Shown here: piece by piece, positions 46,058 to 54,962 of the stretch
Layout of the letters: each line of letters starts with the position of its first letter
Numbering within the stretch: the stretch's first letter is position 1
NCBI GenBank assembly: GCA_963818225.1
Contig: CAWFRO010000011.1
Coordinates: 1,302,001 to 1,366,000, forward strand
Origin: Palsa-504 sp963818225
Lineage (GTDB): Bacteria > Actinomycetota > Actinomycetes > Streptosporangiales > Streptosporangiaceae
Reading direction: 5' to 3'
DNA length: 64,000 nucleotides
Translations under genes and position numbers: made by a program
Notes under the pieces: model-generated
Told to the model about the DNA's origin: nothing
The model's input: only the letters and a program-made list of their open reading frames with translations
The model's database searches: none

Positions 46058-46504
46058 ATGAGCAATGCCGAGCCGCGGGTCTGCTCGATCGCCCGCACCC
46101 TGGACGTGGTCGGCGAGAAGTGGGCGCTGCTGGCCATCCGCGAGGTCTTCCTCGGTAACCGCCGGTTCGACGAGATGGTGCACCGCACCGGCGCGCCCCG
46201 CGACACGCTCACCGCCCGGCTGCGCACCCTGGTCGGCGCCGGCATCCTGGAGCGGCGGCAGTACTCCGAGCACCCGGCCCGCTTCGAATACCACCTGACC
46301 GCTGCGGGCCGCGACCTGTATCCCGTCATCGTCACCCTGATGCGCTGGGGCGATCAGTACCTGGCTGACGAGGACGGCCCGCCGCTGGTCCTCGAGCACC
46401 ACTGCGGGCACCAGCTGACCGCGCAGGTGGTCTGCCAGGCCTGCGGCGAGCCGCTGCGGGCCGGCCACACCAGGCCAGTCACCGGCCTCGCGTCAAAACC
46501 CTAG
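46058..46504 (+). CDS. HxlR-family winged-helix regulator
   Basis: 148 residues. CSIARTLDVVGEKWALLAIR is the HxlR start, with the conserved Cys early, and NRRFDEMVHRTGAPRDTLTA the recognition region. The C-terminal 35 residues carry two pairs of Cys/His (HHCGHQLTAQVVCQACGEPL), a possible zinc site beyond the usual HxlR length. ATG 46058. Divergent from the MFS pump, its probable target. Confidence 0.9.
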   Translation: MSNAEPRVCSIARTLDVVGEKWALLAIREVFLGNRRFDEMVHRTGAPRDTLTARLRTLVGAGILERRQYSEHPARFEYHLTAAGRDLYPVIVTLMRWGDQYLADEDGPPLVLEHHCGHQLTAQVVCQACGEPLRAGHTRPVTGLASKP

Positions 46505-46627
46505 GGAGTATCTCCTGACTCCCAGGGAGGCGAGAACTAGGGAGTTTCTCTAGGGAGTTTGCTCTCGGCCAGAGCGACAGTGGATCCATCAGCACGGATC
46601 AACCGGCCGAGACAAGGAGAACCCGAA

Positions 46628-47128
46628 ATGAGCACCCAGCTTTACACCCCAGACGACGAAGCCACCCGCCAGCAGGACCCCCGCCGGCCGGGCCGCGGCC
46701 CGTCCCGGTCCCGCGTCTGGATCGCCGCCCTCGGCGCGGCCCTGGCCGGCGCCGTCATCGCGCTGGCCGTGACCCTCTCCGGGTCGCATTCGACCCCGGC
46801 CCCGGCCACCGGCAACACGCCGGCCTCGACGTCCTCGACCAGCCCGGCCAACCCCGCCACCCCGGTCAGCCCGGCCCACCCGTCCACTCCGAGCGGCGGC
46901 ACCACTCCGGTCAAGCCGTCCGCCGCGGTGACAAAGCTGCAGCAGCAGCTGGGCCAGCTGAACTACTACGAGGGCCCGGACGACGGCATCATGGGGCCGC
47001 AGACGGTCGCGGCCATCAAGGACCTCCAGCGTGACGCGCACCTGCCGCAGACCGGAGCGATGAACGCCGCCACCCAGGCCGCCCTGGCGAACTTCCTGGC
47101 CCACGGCAACAACCAGATGAACGGCTGA
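46628..47128 (+). CDS. Membrane-anchored peptidoglycan-binding (PG_binding_1) protein
   Basis: 166 residues. Cytoplasmic lead, one helix (VWIAALGAALAGAVIALAVT), a Ser/Thr/Pro linker of about 50 residues, then a peptidoglycan-binding domain (VTKLQQQLGQLNYYEGPDDG, MGPQTVAAIKDLQRDAHLPQ). AAGGAG selects ATG 46628. A terminator follows at 47159, so it is monocistronic. Direct TAGGGAGTTT-type repeats occur upstream (46502-46560), perhaps promoter elements. Confidence 0.9.
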   Translation: MSTQLYTPDDEATRQQDPRRPGRGPSRSRVWIAALGAALAGAVIALAVTLSGSHSTPAPATGNTPASTSSTSPANPATPVSPAHPSTPSGGTTPVKPSAAVTKLQQQLGQLNYYEGPDDGIMGPQTVAAIKDLQRDAHLPQTGAMNAATQAALANFLAHGNNQMNG

Positions 47129-47158
47129 TCGAGGACGCATGCCCTCAGCCAGCGACCG

Positions 47159-47189
47159 AAAAGGCCGGGACAGCACCTCCCGGCCTTTT
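47159..47189 (+). terminator. Intrinsic terminator
   Basis: AAAA-GGCCGGGA-cagcacc-TCCCGGCC-TTTT: perfect eight-base GC stem flanked by A and T runs, 30 bases after the stop of the peptidoglycan-binding gene. Symmetrical flanks allow function in both directions. Confidence 0.85.
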
Positions 47190-47229
47190 GGCCGTCACGC
47201 CCCCGCGCCGCCCCGGCCCAGGGCCCGTT

Positions 47230-47275
47230 ATCGTGGATCACTACTGCCCGCCGGGGGGCAGTAATGATCCACGAT
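47230..47275. repeat. Long near-perfect inverted repeat
   Basis: ATCGTGGATCA-C-TACTGCCC, a six-base loop GCCGGG, then GGGCAGTA-A-TGATCCACGAT: two 20-base arms with one mismatch. No T-run follows. It lies between the terminator and the end of glgC, and may be a glgC terminator stem, a protein site, or a mobile inverted-repeat unit. The rest of 47190-47392 shows no gene. Confidence 0.8.
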
Positions 47276-47392
47276 GATGCGAGCAGCTCCCCGAAGACGG
47301 GTGGCGCCATCCTGAAGAGCTTCCGGCCCGGGACGACGGAACGCCGCGGCGCCACGATCGTCACCATCGGCTCAGCCGCGGGGCGCCGCCGG

Positions 47393-48628
47393 TCAGGCCG
47401 GCACGAACTGCCCCTTGCCGACCACGGTGACGCCGCCGCTGGACACGGCCAGCCCGCGGGCCCGGTCCTGCTCCTTGTCCACCCCGACCGTCGCGCCCTC
47501 CGCGACCACGACGTTCTTGTCGAGGATGGCGTTGCGCACGACGGCCCGCCGGCCGACGTGCGCGTCGTGCAGGATGACCGAGCGGCTCACCTGGGACCGG
47601 CTGTCGACCAGGGCCCCCGGTGACAGGACCGAGTCGCGCACCAGCCCGCCGGAAACCACGGCGCCGTTGCTGACCAGGCTGTTGAACGCCCGCCCCTCCT
47701 GGTCGCCGTCGGGCACGAACTTGGCCGGGGGATACGAGGGCACCTGGGCCAGGATGGGCCACCGGCGGTTATGCAGGTTGAACGCGGGCCGGGTGGCGCA
47801 CAGCTCCATGTGCGCGTCGAAGTAGGAATCGATGGTGCCCACTTCCCGCCAGTAGCCGAGCTCACCCGGCTCGGCGCCGGGCACATCGTTGCGCAGGAAG
47901 TCGTAGACATGCGCGGTCCGCTGCCGCACCAGCATCGGCATGATGCCGTCGCCGATGCTGTGCCGGCTGCCGTCGTCGGCCGCGTCCTTGCGCAGCGCCT
48001 CCACCAGCACGTCGGTGTCGAACACGTAATTCCCCATGGATACCAGCGCCTCGTCTGGCCGGCCCGGGCGCCCCGGCGGGTCGGGCGGCTTTTCCAGGAA
48101 CGCCTCGATCAGGTGGCCGTCCGGCGCGGCCTGCACCACGCCGAAGTCGGCCGCCTCCGGTCTCGCGACGGGGATCGCCGCGACGGTGGCTCCCGCGCCC
48201 CAGGCCACGTGCCGCTCGATCATCTGCCTGGGGTCCATCCGGTACACGTGGTCCGCCCCGGCGACCACGACGAGGTCGGGCCGGTCGGAGTAGATCAGGT
48301 TCAGTGACTGGTAGATCGCGTCGGCCGAGCCGGCCTGCCAGCGCGGCCCGAGCCGCTGCTGGGCCGGGACCGGCGTGACGTAGTTATCCAGCAGGCTGTT
48401 CAGCCGCCAGGTGGTGGTGATGTGCCTGTTCAGGCTGTGACTCTTGTACTGCGTCAGCACGCAGATCCGCTGCAGTCCGCCGTTGACCAGGTTGGACAGC
48501 GTGAAATCCACCACCCGGTACAGCCCGCCGAACGGGACGGCGGACTTCGCCCGATCCGCGGTCAGCGGCCCGAGCCGCCTGCCCGCCCCGCCCGCCAGGA
48601 CGAGGCCCAGCACCCGGTGCCTAGCCAT
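47393..48628 (-). CDS. glgC: Glucose-1-phosphate adenylyltransferase
   Basis: Makes ADP-glucose for glycogen synthesis. 411 residues. VLGLVLAGGAGRRLGPLTAD is the nucleotide loop, KSAVPFGGLYRVVDFTLSNL follows, ADHVYRMDPRQMIERH is the catalytic region, ELGYWREVGTIDSYFDAHME lies near the sugar site, and the left-handed beta-helix (SVILHDAHVGRRAVVRNAIL) ends the protein. Start ATG 48628, embedded in the end of a truncated YCII frame. No other glycogen genes are adjacent. Confidence 0.95.
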   Translation of the reverse strand: MARHRVLGLVLAGGAGRRLGPLTADRAKSAVPFGGLYRVVDFTLSNLVNGGLQRICVLTQYKSHSLNRHITTTWRLNSLLDNYVTPVPAQQRLGPRWQAGSADAIYQSLNLIYSDRPDLVVVAGADHVYRMDPRQMIERHVAWGAGATVAAIPVARPEAADFGVVQAAPDGHLIEAFLEKPPDPPGRPGRPDEALVSMGNYVFDTDVLVEALRKDAADDGSRHSIGDGIMPMLVRQRTAHVYDFLRNDVPGAEPGELGYWREVGTIDSYFDAHMELCATRPAFNLHNRRWPILAQVPSYPPAKFVPDGDQEGRAFNSLVSNGAVVSGGLVRDSVLSPGALVDSRSQVSRSVILHDAHVGRRAVVRNAILDKNVVVAEGATVGVDKEQDRARGLAVSSGGVTVVGKGQFVPA

Positions 48629-48773
48629 CGCAGCGGCCGCCGAGCAGCACGAACCCCGCCTCGACGAGGTCGTCCATGAAGCGGGCGTGGTCGTCGAAGC
48701 CCTCCTGCTCCCGCAGGCCGCGGCCCCAGTCCCACGGTCCGCCCCGCCGTTCCCTGACGGCGTACAGCTCCAC
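48621..48773 (-). pseudogene. Truncated YCII-related protein abutting glgC
   Basis: A 50-residue frame from GTG 48773: MELYAVRERRGGPWDWGRGL, then FDDHARFMDDLVEAGFVLLG, then a stop at 48621. This matches the N-terminal half of actinobacterial YCII-domain proteins (about 90-100 residues). The C-terminal half is missing, and the stop falls eight bases inside glgC, so a deletion may have joined the two genes. It could still couple translation into glgC. Confidence 0.6.
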
Positions 48774-48920
48774 GCATCCAGCCTAACCAGCCGCCGGCCG
48801 CGCCCCGGCCACGAGGCAAGTTGTTTTTTCCACCCGGGAGCGGCGCGGCGCCGCCCGGTACGGCACATGTATCGTAGGGCCCGGTTCTCAGCTGCCCCTT
48901 TATCACGCTGGAGGCTCGCG

Positions 48921-49562
48921 ATGCGGTTCACCAAGCTCGGGCACTCGTGCGTCAGGCTGGAAAAGGACGGCGCCGTCCTGGTCATCGACCCGGGCTTGTG
49001 GAGCGACGCGCCCGCGGCCCTGGCCGGCGCGGCCGCCGTCCTGGTCACGCACGAGCACCCGGACCACCTCGACGCCGACGCGATACGCGCCGCGCTGTCC
49101 AGCGACCCTGACCTGACGCTGTGGGCCAACCAGTCGATCTGCGCGCAGTTCGGCGAGTTCGGCGACCGGGTGCACGAGGTCGGGCACGGCGACGCGCTGG
49201 ACGTGGCCGGGGTTTCGGTGCACGTCTACGGCGTGGACCACGCGCTGATCTACCCGGAGATCCCGCTCGTGGTGAACACCGGGTTCCTGGTCGACGGCGA
49301 GCTTTTCCACCCCGGCGACTCGTTCACCATCCCCGAAGACCCGGTCAGCACCCTCCTGGTCCCGATCTGCGCCCCGTGGCTCAAGGCCGCGGAGATGATC
49401 GAATACTTCCGCGCCGTCGAGCCCGCCCGCGGTTACGCCATCCACGACGCGATCCTGAACGACAATGGCCTGGGCCTGTACGGCCGGATGCTGAACCTCG
49501 CCGCCGCCCCGAGCGGCGTGCCGGTGGCCAGGCTCGAGCCCGGGACCAGCCTGGAGCTGTGA
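48921..49562 (+). CDS. Metallo-beta-lactamase-fold hydrolase (UlaG/YtkL-like)
   Basis: 213 residues. MRFTKLGHSCVRLEKDGAVL, then the HxHxDH motif in VLVTHEHPDHLDADAIRAAL, with further ligands in VVNTGFLVDGELFHPGDSFT and YAIHDAILNDNG. CTGGAGG precedes ATG 48921. This UlaG/YtkL-like group (L-ascorbate-6-phosphate lactonase relatives) has mostly unknown substrates in actinobacteria. Divergent from glgC. Confidence 0.9.
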   Translation: MRFTKLGHSCVRLEKDGAVLVIDPGLWSDAPAALAGAAAVLVTHEHPDHLDADAIRAALSSDPDLTLWANQSICAQFGEFGDRVHEVGHGDALDVAGVSVHVYGVDHALIYPEIPLVVNTGFLVDGELFHPGDSFTIPEDPVSTLLVPICAPWLKAAEMIEYFRAVEPARGYAIHDAILNDNGLGLYGRMLNLAAAPSGVPVARLEPGTSLEL

Positions 49563-49610
49563 CCCCGGCCCGCCCGCGCGCCGACCGGGCCCAACGCGCC
49601 GCCCAGCGCC

Positions 49611-50897
49611 CTACGCGCCGCCCAGCGTCCTCAGCTCGCCGCGTTCCACCGCGCCGTCCCGCACCACGACGACCACGAACCCGCTGAACCCCGCCGCCTC
49701 CAGCCGGTTCAGCTGCGCCCCGAACTTCCCGCTCCGGCGCACCGTCTCGACCACGCGCCCGGGACCGTACGCGGCCCGCAGCTCCCGGGCGGCGGCCAGC
49801 GCGTCGGCCACCGGGACGTCCGCCTCCACCAGCACCGCCACCGCATCCCGGGCCGGGCGCCGGGCCAGCAGGTCCACGATCCGCTCGAATCCGATGGAGA
49901 ACCCGCAGGCCGGGACGTCGTGCCCCAGCGACCGTCCGATCAGCTTGTCGTAGCGGCCGCCGCCTGCCACCGACCCGCTCATGTCCGGGTGGGTGATCTC
50001 GAACACCTGCCCGGTGTAGTACCCCATCCCGCGCACCAGCGTCGGATCGAATTCCCAGCTCAGTTCCCGCGATGCGGCCAGCCGGTCGAGGCTGGCCGCG
50101 GTGGCGACCAGGTCCTCGATCACCGGTGCCGCCAGCCCCGGTACCGCTTCGGCCAGCGCCCCGGCCAGCTTGTCGGCGGGCAGGCCCGCCAGCCCGCGGA
50201 TCTTCTCTTCCACGGCGGCGATCTGGTCCGGGGCGAGCCCCAGCTCGGCGAGCTCGACGCGCACTCCGTCCCAGCCGATCTTGTCCAGCTTGTCCAGCGT
50301 GATGAAGAAGGCGGCCTGCTGATCCGCCGGGATTCCGGTATCGGCGGCCAGCGCCAGCCAGAACCGCCGGTCCGACAGCCGGATCGTCGTGCCGGTCAGC
50401 CCGATCGCGGCCAGCGCCTCGCTGGTCGCCTCGATCAGCTCCGCCTCGGCCAGCACGGAGGCCTCGCCGATCATGTCGATGTCGCACTGGTAGAACTGCC
50501 GGTAGCGGCCCTTCTGCGGCCGCTCCGCCCGCCACACCGGTCCCACCTGGAACGACCGGAACGGCGTCGGCAGCGACGCGTGGTTGTGCCCGTAGAACCT
50601 GGTCAGCGGCACCGTGAGGTCATACCGCAGGCCGAGGTCCACCAGCTCGCGCACCGGGGTGCCGGCCTCGACCACGGGCGGCAGGCCGCGCCGCAGCACC
50701 TGGTAGACGAGCTTCTCGTTGTCCGCGCCTTCCCCGCTCTGCAGCCGGTCGATATCCTCCAGCGCCGGGGTCTCGATTCGCTGGTACCCGAACCGCCGGT
50801 AGACCGCTGCGATCGACTCGAGCACATGGTCACGGACCGCGACGTCAGCGGGCAGCAGGTCCCGCATTCCCCGGGCCGGACTGTTGTCGATCTTCAT
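49611..50897 (-). CDS. hisS: Histidyl-tRNA synthetase
   Basis: Class II synthetase, 428 residues, charges tRNA-His. Motif 1 region RYDLTVPLTRFYG, motif 2 FQVGPVWRAERPQKGRYRQF, the HisRS-specific LVRGMGYYTGQVFEITHPDM, and motif 3 in ACGFSIGFERIVDLLARRPA, then the C-terminal anticodon-binding domain. ATG 50897. Longer spacing before motif 3 indicates the actinobacterial type with an insertion domain. A single-copy essential gene, so this block looks like core chromosome. Confidence 0.96.
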   Translation of the reverse strand: MKIDNSPARGMRDLLPADVAVRDHVLESIAAVYRRFGYQRIETPALEDIDRLQSGEGADNEKLVYQVLRRGLPPVVEAGTPVRELVDLGLRYDLTVPLTRFYGHNHASLPTPFRSFQVGPVWRAERPQKGRYRQFYQCDIDMIGEASVLAEAELIEATSEALAAIGLTGTTIRLSDRRFWLALAADTGIPADQQAAFFITLDKLDKIGWDGVRVELAELGLAPDQIAAVEEKIRGLAGLPADKLAGALAEAVPGLAAPVIEDLVATAASLDRLAASRELSWEFDPTLVRGMGYYTGQVFEITHPDMSGSVAGGGRYDKLIGRSLGHDVPACGFSIGFERIVDLLARRPARDAVAVLVEADVPVADALAAARELRAAYGPGRVVETVRRSGKFGAQLNRLEAAGFSGFVVVVVRDGAVERGELRTLGGA

Positions 50898-51077
50898 GGC
50901 ACCTTCCCGCGATCCGAGCAGCCGAGCAGCACATGCAAATGGTACGGGGCCCCGCCCGCGGCACGCGCCTCGATAAGGCCCGGCGCCAGTGACGCGCCCC
51001 CGCTCGCTCGGCGGGCCGGCAGATCACGATACGGTAAAAACCTGAACCGAGTAGGGCAACCGAAGGGGGAAGATCCG

Positions 51078-51269
51078 ATGCCGGACTTCATGGACGAGGC
51101 CAAGAACCTCGCCAGCGAGCACTCTGACCTCGTGGACAAAGGCCTGGACCAGGCTGAGCAGGAAGCCGAGAACAAGACGGGCGGACGGTTCAACAGCCAG
51201 ATCCAGGAGGGGGAGGACAAGGCCGAGGGTTACCTGGGCGTGGACAGCCAGAATGACCAGCAGAGCTAG
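51078..51269 (+). CDS. MT0933-like antitoxin family protein
   Basis: 63 residues, highly acidic and helical. DEAKNLASEHSDLVDKGLDQ then ENKTGGRFNSQIQEGEDKAE fits the MT0933 antitoxin family (PF14013), in which the TGGKY/F-type stretch is conserved. AAGGGGGAAG precedes ATG 51078. No toxin gene is adjacent, so an antitoxin role is uncertain here. A terminator follows at 51298. Confidence 0.85.
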   Translation: MPDFMDEAKNLASEHSDLVDKGLDQAEQEAENKTGGRFNSQIQEGEDKAEGYLGVDSQNDQQS

Positions 51270-51297
51270 CTGATCTGCGCTCACGCGCGAAGACCTC

Positions 51298-51322
51298 GGG
51301 GCGCCGCTGACCGCGGCGCCCC
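51298..51322. terminator. Bidirectional terminator hairpin
   Basis: GGGGCGCCGC-tgacc-GCGGCGCCCC, a perfect ten-base stem between the convergent genes ending at 51269 (plus) and 51333 (minus). No T-run, as often in actinomycetes. Confidence 0.75.
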
Positions 51323-51332
51323 GTCACGTATG

Positions 51333-51518
51333 TCAGTCCCCGGTCTTGTCTTCCACCGCGGCGTCGGTGGCGTTGCGCCGGACCGACTCGATGCCGTGCA
51401 GGGCGGATTCCTTGCTCTCGTAGTGCTGGCTGGTCGCGATGACCTGCCCGTTGGCCGCGTGCAAGTTGAAGTGGAACTTACCCGTGCTGCCCTTTTCCAG
51501 GACAAACTTCCCCGCCAT
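51333..51518 (-). CDS. DUF1508 (YegP-like) small protein
   Basis: 61 residues. GKFVLEKGSTGKFHFNLHAA and GQVIATSQHYESKESALHGI form a single DUF1508 unit; the family is a small beta-alpha protein of unknown function. The start is ATG 51518, where family similarity begins; the upstream frame to 51563 is Arg-rich and unlikely. Confidence 0.9.
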   Translation of the reverse strand: MAGKFVLEKGSTGKFHFNLHAANGQVIATSQHYESKESALHGIESVRRNATDAAVEDKTGD

Positions 51519-51655
51519 CGCGCCTCTTCTCCCTCGTGGCCAGGCAGTTGCCGGCGCGATCAACGCTAACCGCGCCTCCTGGCCCAGGCAAGGCCGACCC
51601 TTAGCGGCGCGCCCGGTGATAATGGGACCGCACGGCCATGGCGGGAAGGGGCGGC

Positions 51656-52487
51656 ATGCAGGTCATCGAGCTGTCCAACCACCCGGCCGACATGCTCTCC
51701 GCCGTGTCGCTGCGCCTGCAGGCTGCGGACCAGCGCGCGCACGACCGGCATGAGGACGCCCTTGTCCGGCACCAGGCCAGCGTCCAGGCCATCAGGGTCA
51801 AGCGGGACCGCGCTCGTGCGCGCCGCCGCTGGTGGACCTGGCTGCGGCTGGCCTTCGCCGTCGGGGCCGAGAAACGCCGCGCGCCCCGCCCGCAGCCCCC
51901 GGCCCGCCGGTGACAGCGGCGTCGAGGAGAAGATCAAGGCCGGGATCGCGGGGGAGGAACGGGTCGCGGCGGAGCTGAGCCACGCGCTCGGTGCTGACTG
52001 GACGCTGCTGCGCGGGTACCGCAACCGGCGCGGCGAGATCGACGACCTGCTGCTGGGCCCGACGGGCCTGTTCGCCATCGAGGTGAAGAACATCAACGCC
52101 ACCGTGCACGTCGACGGTGACCGCTGGCAGGGCGACAAGTACGACAACTACGGGAATCTGGTCGAACAGCGGCTGATCGCCGACCGCCGGGGCCGCTCGC
52201 CCAGCGAACAGCTCAACGAGCCCGCCGACGAGCTGCAGCGGTTCCTGCGCGACCGCGGCCAGCCGGTCACGATCCAGCGCGTGGTGGTCCTCGCTCATCA
52301 CCGGTCCCGGCTGGCCCCGGGCGGCCGCCGCGCCGTCCACGTCGTGACCTCGACCGCCGGCGTGCTGAGCCTGGCCGGCGGCTCCGCCGACCGGATCGGC
52401 CACGACCAGCGAGCCGAGCTGGAACGGCTCATCCGCCGGGACCACGACTTCCACGAGCGCACCCGGCGCCCGGCCCGCCGCCACTGA
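51656..52487 (+). CDS. NERD nuclease-related protein, one frameshift
   Basis: About 276 residues restored. The N-terminal part (MQVIELSNHPADMLSAVSLR, long helix with many Arg) breaks near 51905. The NERD domain follows in the next frame: GIAGEERVAAELSHALGADW, RRGEIDDLLLGPTGLFAIEV with the D...ExK nuclease-type core (EIDDLLL, FAIEVKN), then LADRRGRSPSEQLNE-type helices and VQRVVVLAHH-like strand. AAGGGG supports ATG 51656. NERD proteins are suspected DNA-processing nucleases; a defence role is possible. Confidence 0.78.
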
Positions 52488-52613
52488 GCATATTCATCCG
52501 TAGCGCAACCCCAACGGCCCGGCGAACCCCGCGCCCGGCTTGCGCGCGTTGTTTATCCTCACTGAGTGGCCACCCGACCCGGCCCTGCGGGCCGCGACTG
52601 ATTGGAGGCTACC

Positions 52614-53501
52614 GTGCCAGGCGCAATCGCCTCGCTGGATGACGTGAACCTGTGGGCCCGAAGCTCCCTGCTCGAAATCGTGCTGCTGGTGCTGGGCTCG
52701 ATACTGCTGACCCGGCTGGCCGAGTGGGTCCGGGACCGGATCGTGGCGCACATCGACGCGCGCGACCGCGATAGTGATGAGCTGGTGCGCTCCGAAGCGG
52801 CCAAGCACCGGCACGTCGCCGCGGAGGTCTTCACCTGGGCCTTCCTGGCCGTGGTCTATATTGTCGCCGGCGTCCTGGTCGTGGAGCGCCTCGGCGTGCC
52901 GCTGGCCGGGCTGGTCGCGCCTGCCGCCTTGCTCAGCGCGGCGCTGGGCTTTGGCTTGCAGCGGTTCGTCCAGGACATCGGCGCCGGGTTCTTCATCACC
53001 GCCGAGCGCCAGTACGGTTTCGGCGACGTGGTGCGAATCTCGGTTACCGGGGTATCCGAGCCAGCCGTCGGCACGGTGGAGGACGTCACCCTGCGGGTGA
53101 CCCGGATCCGCTCGGTCAGCGGCGAGGTCATCACCACGCCGAACGGCCAGATCATCCAGGTGACCAACTTGTCCCGGGACTGGGCGCGGGCCGTCATCGA
53201 CGTGCCCGTCCCGGCCGCCATCGAGGTCAGCCGGGTCACCGAGGTCCTCAAACGGGTCGGCGAGGAAGCCTGGCAGGACGACGGGCTGCGCAAGCTGATG
53301 CTCGATCCGCCCAGCGTGATGGGCGTGGAACGGATCGAGGTCGACACGTTCTCGGTGCGTATGGTGGCGCGCACGCTGCCCGGGATGCAGTTCGACGTCG
53401 GCCGCGAGCTACGCGCCCGGGTCGCGTCGGCCTTCCGCCAGGAGGGCATCAACGTGTCCGCCGACTTTGACACCGCCCGCGCGACCGGGGGCGCCTCATG
53501 A
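52614..53501 (+). CDS. MscS-family mechanosensitive channel
   Basis: Small-conductance osmotic safety valve, 295 residues. Three helices; the pore helix and beta-domain junction are seen in SAALGFGLQRFVQDIGAGFF, followed by ERQYGFGDVVRIS, GTVEDVTLRVTRIRSVSGEV and TTPNGQIIQVTNLSRDW. GGAGG places the start at GTG 52614 rather than the TTG at 52602. The stop overlaps the next gene by four bases (ATGA). Confidence 0.93.
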   Translation: MPGAIASLDDVNLWARSSLLEIVLLVLGSILLTRLAEWVRDRIVAHIDARDRDSDELVRSEAAKHRHVAAEVFTWAFLAVVYIVAGVLVVERLGVPLAGLVAPAALLSAALGFGLQRFVQDIGAGFFITAERQYGFGDVVRISVTGVSEPAVGTVEDVTLRVTRIRSVSGEVITTPNGQIIQVTNLSRDWARAVIDVPVPAAIEVSRVTEVLKRVGEEAWQDDGLRKLMLDPPSVMGVERIEVDTFSVRMVARTLPGMQFDVGRELRARVASAFRQEGINVSADFDTARATGGAS

Positions 53502-53884
53502 GCGATCCGCGCCGCAGACGGCACCGGCCGCGTGACCACAGCCGGCTGCTGGCCTTGCGGCCCCGGACCTCGACCATCGTCCTGACCGTCGCGTTCCTGG
53601 CCGTATTCGCGCTGTACATCCTGGTGCGCCCGACACCTGCCGCAGTGGCAGTGCCCCAGCCCACCGTCAGCAGCACGCCAACGCCCGTCCCCGCGCCGTC
53701 CACGTCCAGCCCGGCCCCGTCGGCGAGCCCGACCCGCACGCCGGAACCGAGCCACTCGGCCACGCCGCCCCTCTCCGCCACGCCGTCGGGCTCGGATACC
53801 TCGGGGCTGGGCGCCACCCCCGGATCATCGCCGTCCCCTGCGTCCGGTTCGCCCGGGCCGACACCCACGGGCGGCCTGCCTTAA
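53498..53884 (+). CDS. Single-pass membrane protein with Ser/Pro/Thr-rich tail
   Basis: 128 residues. Basic cytoplasmic lead (about 25 residues), one helix (STIVLTVAFLAVFALYILVR), then about 80 residues of Ser, Pro, Thr and Gly outside the cell. No domain recognised. Translationally coupled to the MscS gene through ATGA, so it may be an accessory or cell-wall-spanning partner of the channel. Confidence 0.75.
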   Translation: MSDPRRRRHRPRDHSRLLALRPRTSTIVLTVAFLAVFALYILVRPTPAAVAVPQPTVSSTPTPVPAPSTSSPAPSASPTRTPEPSHSATPPLSATPSGSDTSGLGATPGSSPSPASGSPGPTPTGGLP

Positions 53885-53928
53885 CCGTCGCAGTCCGACC
53901 GGGAGCAGCACGCGGCCAGACATGCCGC

Positions 53929-53958
53929 TGCCCGGCCCCCGTGGAGAGGGGCCGGGCA
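53929..53958. terminator. Bidirectional terminator hairpin
   Basis: TGCCCGGCCCC-cgtggaga-GGGGCCGGGCA: perfect eleven-base stem between the convergent genes ending at 53884 (plus) and 54000 (minus). Confidence 0.8.
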
Positions 53959-53999
53959 GCAGGGGCTGGCCGAGACGTCAGTCGCCTATGGCTGAGGGA

Positions 54000-54776
54000 T
54001 CAGTGCTGGATTTCGCTCATCAGGTCGATGATGGGCTGGGTATTGCTGGTCAGCGCCGTGTGCTGATCTGCACCGTTGATGGCGGGAGTCCACCCCATCT
54101 CGCTCCCTCCGTAGGTGTTCTGGCTGCCCAAGGTTTCCGCCGAGCCGCGGGATGCGGCCTGCAAAAAGCCGATGAGGTTCTGCACCAGAGTGGTAGACCG
54201 GCTTTGTATCTGAGCGGTGCTCAGGCCGGAATTCTGCAGCGCCCTCAGCTTGGCTGCCGTTTCATTGGACGCGTATGTCACCCCCAAGCTTAGCTGTGAC
54301 GCGTCATCCGTGGCGTAGACGATCTGGAACGCTTCGGCGAGGCTATTACAGGTCCTGCAATCGTCCGTGGTGCCGAGAGCCGCATCAACCGCGGTGAGCC
54401 TAGCGAGCGTCTGCTTTGATACCAGTACCACCTGGAAAGCGATCGCGGTAGCACTGCAATGACTGCAGCTGCTTACGCCTGCCTGGGCATAATTGTCGGC
54501 GGCGATAATCGGCGCGTTGCTATTCCGCAACTTGTACGTGAATTTGAAGGGGCTGTGCCAGCTCGTGGCGCTGGCCGCGTATACAGAATTGTCATACGTC
54601 GAGGTCTGAGCGCCAGCGGGCGGGTTCACCGTCACGTTGACGTACTGTATTGATTCCCCGGTCGCAGTGGGGCCCTGGGCCGCCGATGCGGCGGCGGGTA
54701 GGGTAAACGGAACGAGTGCCGTTAGTGCCACGACTCCCCAGCGCAGCCGCCCGATACCCCATTTTTTGGTCAGCAT
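54000..54776 (-). CDS. Secreted protein with two CxxC motifs, unknown family
   Basis: 258 residues. Signal peptide: basic LTKKWGIGRLRW, hydrophobic VVALTALVPFTLP, cleavage after AAASA. In the mature part two similar units are seen: SSCSHCSATAIAFQVVLVSK and DDCRTCNSLAEAFQIVYATD (C-x-x-C, then A-x-A-F-Q-hydrophobic). The C-terminal 80 residues are helical and Ser/Thr/Asn-rich. ATG 54776 follows AAGGAGAG. Two CxxC pairs could form disulfides or bind a metal. Its position beside the M50 protease and peptide gene suggests it belongs to the same system; I do not recognise the family. Confidence 0.75.
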   Translation of the reverse strand: MLTKKWGIGRLRWGVVALTALVPFTLPAAASAAQGPTATGESIQYVNVTVNPPAGAQTSTYDNSVYAASATSWHSPFKFTYKLRNSNAPIIAADNYAQAGVSSCSHCSATAIAFQVVLVSKQTLARLTAVDAALGTTDDCRTCNSLAEAFQIVYATDDASQLSLGVTYASNETAAKLRALQNSGLSTAQIQSRSTTLVQNLIGFLQAASRGSAETLGSQNTYGGSEMGWTPAINGADQHTALTSNTQPIIDLMSEIQH

Positions 54777-54962
54777 AATAATCTCTCTCCTTCCTGATGC
54801 CGGACAACTTATCACAGGCCAAGGGCCTGCAGAAGGGGGCATTGAAGGTCCGCTCCAGGACTAATTCCGGCCACTTATGGACTTACCGTGACGAGCTGGC
54901 CGACGCGAATCTGAAGCTCTTGTCTGACCCTCCCAATTTTTCTTACCCTCATTTTTCCAGCC

